A stretch of 8,248 nucleotides of DNA, from positions 1 to 8,248 of the forward strand of contig CALDTD010000257.1 of NCBI GenBank assembly GCA_937924345.1, read 5' to 3'. The first letter of the stretch is position 1. Every line of letters starts with the position of its first letter. Below are positions 6,422-8,248 of the stretch, piece after piece. The notes below the pieces were generated by a model that made no database searches, was not told the DNA's origin, and was given only the letters and a program-made list of their open reading frames with translations. The translations under genes were made by a program, and so were the position numbers. The stretch comes from an uncultured Flavobacteriales bacterium. Lineage in GTDB: Bacteria; Bacteroidota; Bacteroidia; Flavobacteriales_D; Parvicellaceae.

Positions 6422-7810
6422 TTGAAATACATCATTTACACCATATTCTTTGCACTAGTAAGTATTCAATCACTTTATGCACAAATTCAGTTTTTAAAAC
6501 AACCTTACGATTATGGTTTAATTAGTTCCAACAACCAATACGTTGATGTTCCTGTAAAAAATACTAGCGATAAAAAAGTCTTTATTTTTCGGTCTGATGT
6601 AGATAAACGATTTCAAATTCACTATTCTAGCAAAACGATTTTACCCGATAGCACTGTTTATGTAAGAATACAGTTTACCCCAACTAAAAAAGGAAATTTT
6701 ACCGAAAAGATACCAATCCATTTTAGTTGTTATCAAGAGCCAAAGTCGATCAAAATAACTGGTTATGCAGAAGATATTCCTTCCTCTAAGATTGCTTGTC
6801 CAAGTTTTTCTCAAGAAAGCAGAGAGAATGCTATTGCCTTTGAATTTCAAGTAAAAGTAATCGACAAACTAACCAAAGAACCATTGGATAAGGCTTCGGT
6901 TATTATGATTAAAGACGGAACAGTCAATTATGAATTGCAAACAAACAAAAATGGCATAAAAAAGAAAAAAGTAGATTTAGGGTTTTACTATTTTGTGGCA
7001 AGTAAAGAAGGTTATAAAAGCCAAGAATTCCCAAAATACATAAACCGAAAAAACAATTTTGTTTTGTTTGAATTAGAACGAACAGAGCCAGAAATCGTTC
7101 AACAAGTCGAACCAGAAGTCACTATTGAAGTAGAGGAAGAAATCACATTAGTTATAGGCGACCCAAATGAAGAAATAACTCAAGAAGAAGAGGACATTAT
7201 TCCTATTGAAACACCAAAACCACCAACAGAAGAAAAGTACCCCAATCTTCCAGCATCTATTTATAAACCCAATAATATTGTATTCTTAATTGATGTTTCG
7301 GCCTCTATGAAATATACAGGAAAACTCGATTTACTAAAAGCTTCTATGATAGAAATGACCAACCTGTTGAGAGACATCGACAACATTACCATTGTTACCT
7401 ATGCCAGTAATACACTTGTAGAAATGGAAACAACTAGTGCCAACAACAAAGATTCTATTATTAGTAAAATAACAGGATTAGAAGCTAAAGGAATGACAGC
7501 AGGAGGTAAAGGATTAAAACTAGCTTATACTAAAGCATGTGAAGCGTATATTGCTGGTGGTAATAATGAAATTATAATGGCAACTGATGGAGACTTTAAT
7601 AGTGGAAGCGAAAACGTCTATAAACTGGCAAAAAAATATAGTAATAAAGGAGTAAACGTATCTGTTTTAGGAATTAAAAATAGAAGAACACACGAAGCTA
7701 ATATGCAAAAGCTAGCAGATAATGGTGGTGGAAATTACTTAAAAATTGATTCTTTTGAAGAGGCAAAAAAGCGATTGGTAGAAGAGGTGAAACATCGTTC
7801 TAAATTGTAA
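6422..7810 (+). CDS. Exported VWA-domain protein with DUF1573-like and carboxypeptidase-regulatory-like domains
   Basis: The 462-residue protein has a signal peptide (1-20, cleavage likely after SLYA). An Ig-like domain at 22-117 resembles the DUF1573 domain of the divergent gene but lacks its cysteine motif. Residues 140-218 look like a carboxypeptidase-regulatory/CnaB-type beta-sandwich (VIDKLTKEPLDKASV, then KEGYKS at 195-200). A Glu/Pro-rich linker (219-275) leads to a YfbK-like von Willebrand A domain (about 283-460). Its metal site looks intact: DVSAS at 291-295, T359 in GMTAGG, and D389 in ATDGDFN. VWA domains of this sort mediate metal-dependent protein binding, so a scaffold or adhesion role in the periplasm or outer envelope is plausible. 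The start is TTG at 6422: an in-frame TAG lies at 6416-6418, and no ATG follows before residue 162, yet the signal peptide begins right here. The next gene starts 7 bases after the stop. Confidence 0.88.
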   Translation: MKYIIYTIFFALVSIQSLYAQIQFLKQPYDYGLISSNNQYVDVPVKNTSDKKVFIFRSDVDKRFQIHYSSKTILPDSTVYVRIQFTPTKKGNFTEKIPIHFSCYQEPKSIKITGYAEDIPSSKIACPSFSQESRENAIAFEFQVKVIDKLTKEPLDKASVIMIKDGTVNYELQTNKNGIKKKKVDLGFYYFVASKEGYKSQEFPKYINRKNNFVLFELERTEPEIVQQVEPEVTIEVEEEITLVIGDPNEEITQEEEDIIPIETPKPPTEEKYPNLPASIYKPNNIVFLIDVSASMKYTGKLDLLKASMIEMTNLLRDIDNITIVTYASNTLVEMETTSANNKDSIISKITGLEAKGMTAGGKGLKLAYTKACEAYIAGGNNEIIMATDGDFNSGSENVYKLAKKYSNKGVNVSVLGIKNRRTHEANMQKLADNGGGNYLKIDSFEEAKKRLVEEVKHRSKL

Positions 7811-7817
7811 AAATCTT

Positions 7818-8248
7818 ATGATTAAAATTACTTTAATGTTTATTTGTTTTGTTATCTGTAGCTTTTATCATGCTCAGAAATTAAAAAAGCTAATGAATAA
7901 AGACCTTAACGACTTTCAACATGTAATTACTAAGGAAAGTAATCAAAATGCAAGCTTTGAATACTCTGAGATTTATAACAATGCCATAACACCAATATAT
8001 CAAATAATAAAAAAAGATTTAGTAAGTAATCAAGAGTGGAATGAATTTCAACATTACTGTATAGACTCAGTTATAAGAACAAAATTATCTACTGAATTTG
8101 ATGAGTTTAAAATGTTTCCTAAAGGAGAAGAACTTTGTGAAGAATGTAAAAGTCTTGTAGCGATGATGGATTGCTGTAGAGATAGAAGAGTTTTAAATAA
8201 GAAAATAGATTATTTGAAAAACAAAGAGGAATACTATCCTTACATTAA
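7818..8248 (+). CDS. Small exported protein of unknown function, Cys-containing (partial)
   Basis: An ATG at 7818 opens a frame with no stop through the window end (143 complete codons), so the C-terminus is missing. I do not recognise the family. Residues 1-19 form a signal peptide (hydrophobic core ITLMFICFVICSFYHA, cleavage likely before Q20). The mature part is hydrophilic and charged, looks mainly helical, and has five cysteines: C81, a CEEC pair (107-110) and adjacent C119-C120. The CEEC resembles a metal-binding or redox-type CxxC, but there is no sign of a thioredoxin fold. The start is only 7 bases after the VWA stop, so the two are almost certainly one transcript, and a shared envelope role is a reasonable guess from position alone. 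Confidence 0.75.
   Translation, partial: MIKITLMFICFVICSFYHAQKLKKLMNKDLNDFQHVITKESNQNASFEYSEIYNNAITPIYQIIKKDLVSNQEWNEFQHYCIDSVIRTKLSTEFDEFKMFPKGEELCEECKSLVAMMDCCRDRRVLNKKIDYLKNKEEYYPYI

Noticed and set aside
6641..6850. Minus-strand 69-codon open frame inside the VWA gene
   Set aside because: It lies antisense to the Ig-like and following domains of a convincing gene, and its product resembles nothing known.
7079..7245. Glu/Pro-rich stretch as a possible tandem repeat
   Set aside because: It is low-complexity linker coding without a regular repeat period.

Overview
The window looks like chromosomal DNA from a marine or freshwater member of Bacteroidota, most likely Flavobacteriales. Four signs support this. 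The DNA is AT-rich, roughly one third G+C by eye. The first gene ends in a type IX secretion C-terminal sorting domain. A DUF1573 protein is present. TAnnTTTG-type -7 boxes, the Bacteroidota promoter signature, sit in front of several genes. No mobile element, CRISPR array, tRNA or rRNA is visible. The window holds nine protein-coding genes, two of them cut by the window ends.

Bases 1-264 are the 3' end of a gene for a T9SS-exported protein. It converges on a three-gene minus-strand operon (3077 down to 308): a GT4 glycosyltransferase, a zinc-ribbon SAM-dependent methyltransferase and a GT2 glycosyltransferase. This is a typical piece of a surface polysaccharide or LPS glycan locus. A strong bidirectional hairpin (288-321) ends both units and contains the stop codon of the GT2 gene. 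A 74-base divergent promoter region separates the operon from a 69-residue S4 RNA-binding protein (3152-3361, plus strand).

Convergent with the S4 gene is a sigma-54-type response regulator (3427-4593, minus). It has a receiver and an AAA+ domain but no DNA-binding domain, and it carries GAFTSA instead of GAFTGA. Upstream on the same strand is a 535-residue exported protein (4636-6243): an N-terminal DUF1573 domain followed by what I read as three degenerate copies of an OmpA C-terminal-like module. Divergent from it is a 462-residue exported von Willebrand A protein (6422-7810, plus). Its N-terminal Ig-like domain looks like a relative of the DUF1573 domain next door. A small exported Cys-containing protein of unknown function starts 7 bases after it and runs off the window (7818-8248).

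The most interesting part is 4636-8248. Here are two divergently transcribed envelope proteins that share an N-terminal domain type. One adds a triplicated OmpA-like region, the other a carboxypeptidase-regulatory-like domain plus a VWA domain with an intact metal site, and the latter is followed by a small secreted partner candidate. This could be an uncharacterised cell-envelope module, but a joint function is inference from position and domain content only.
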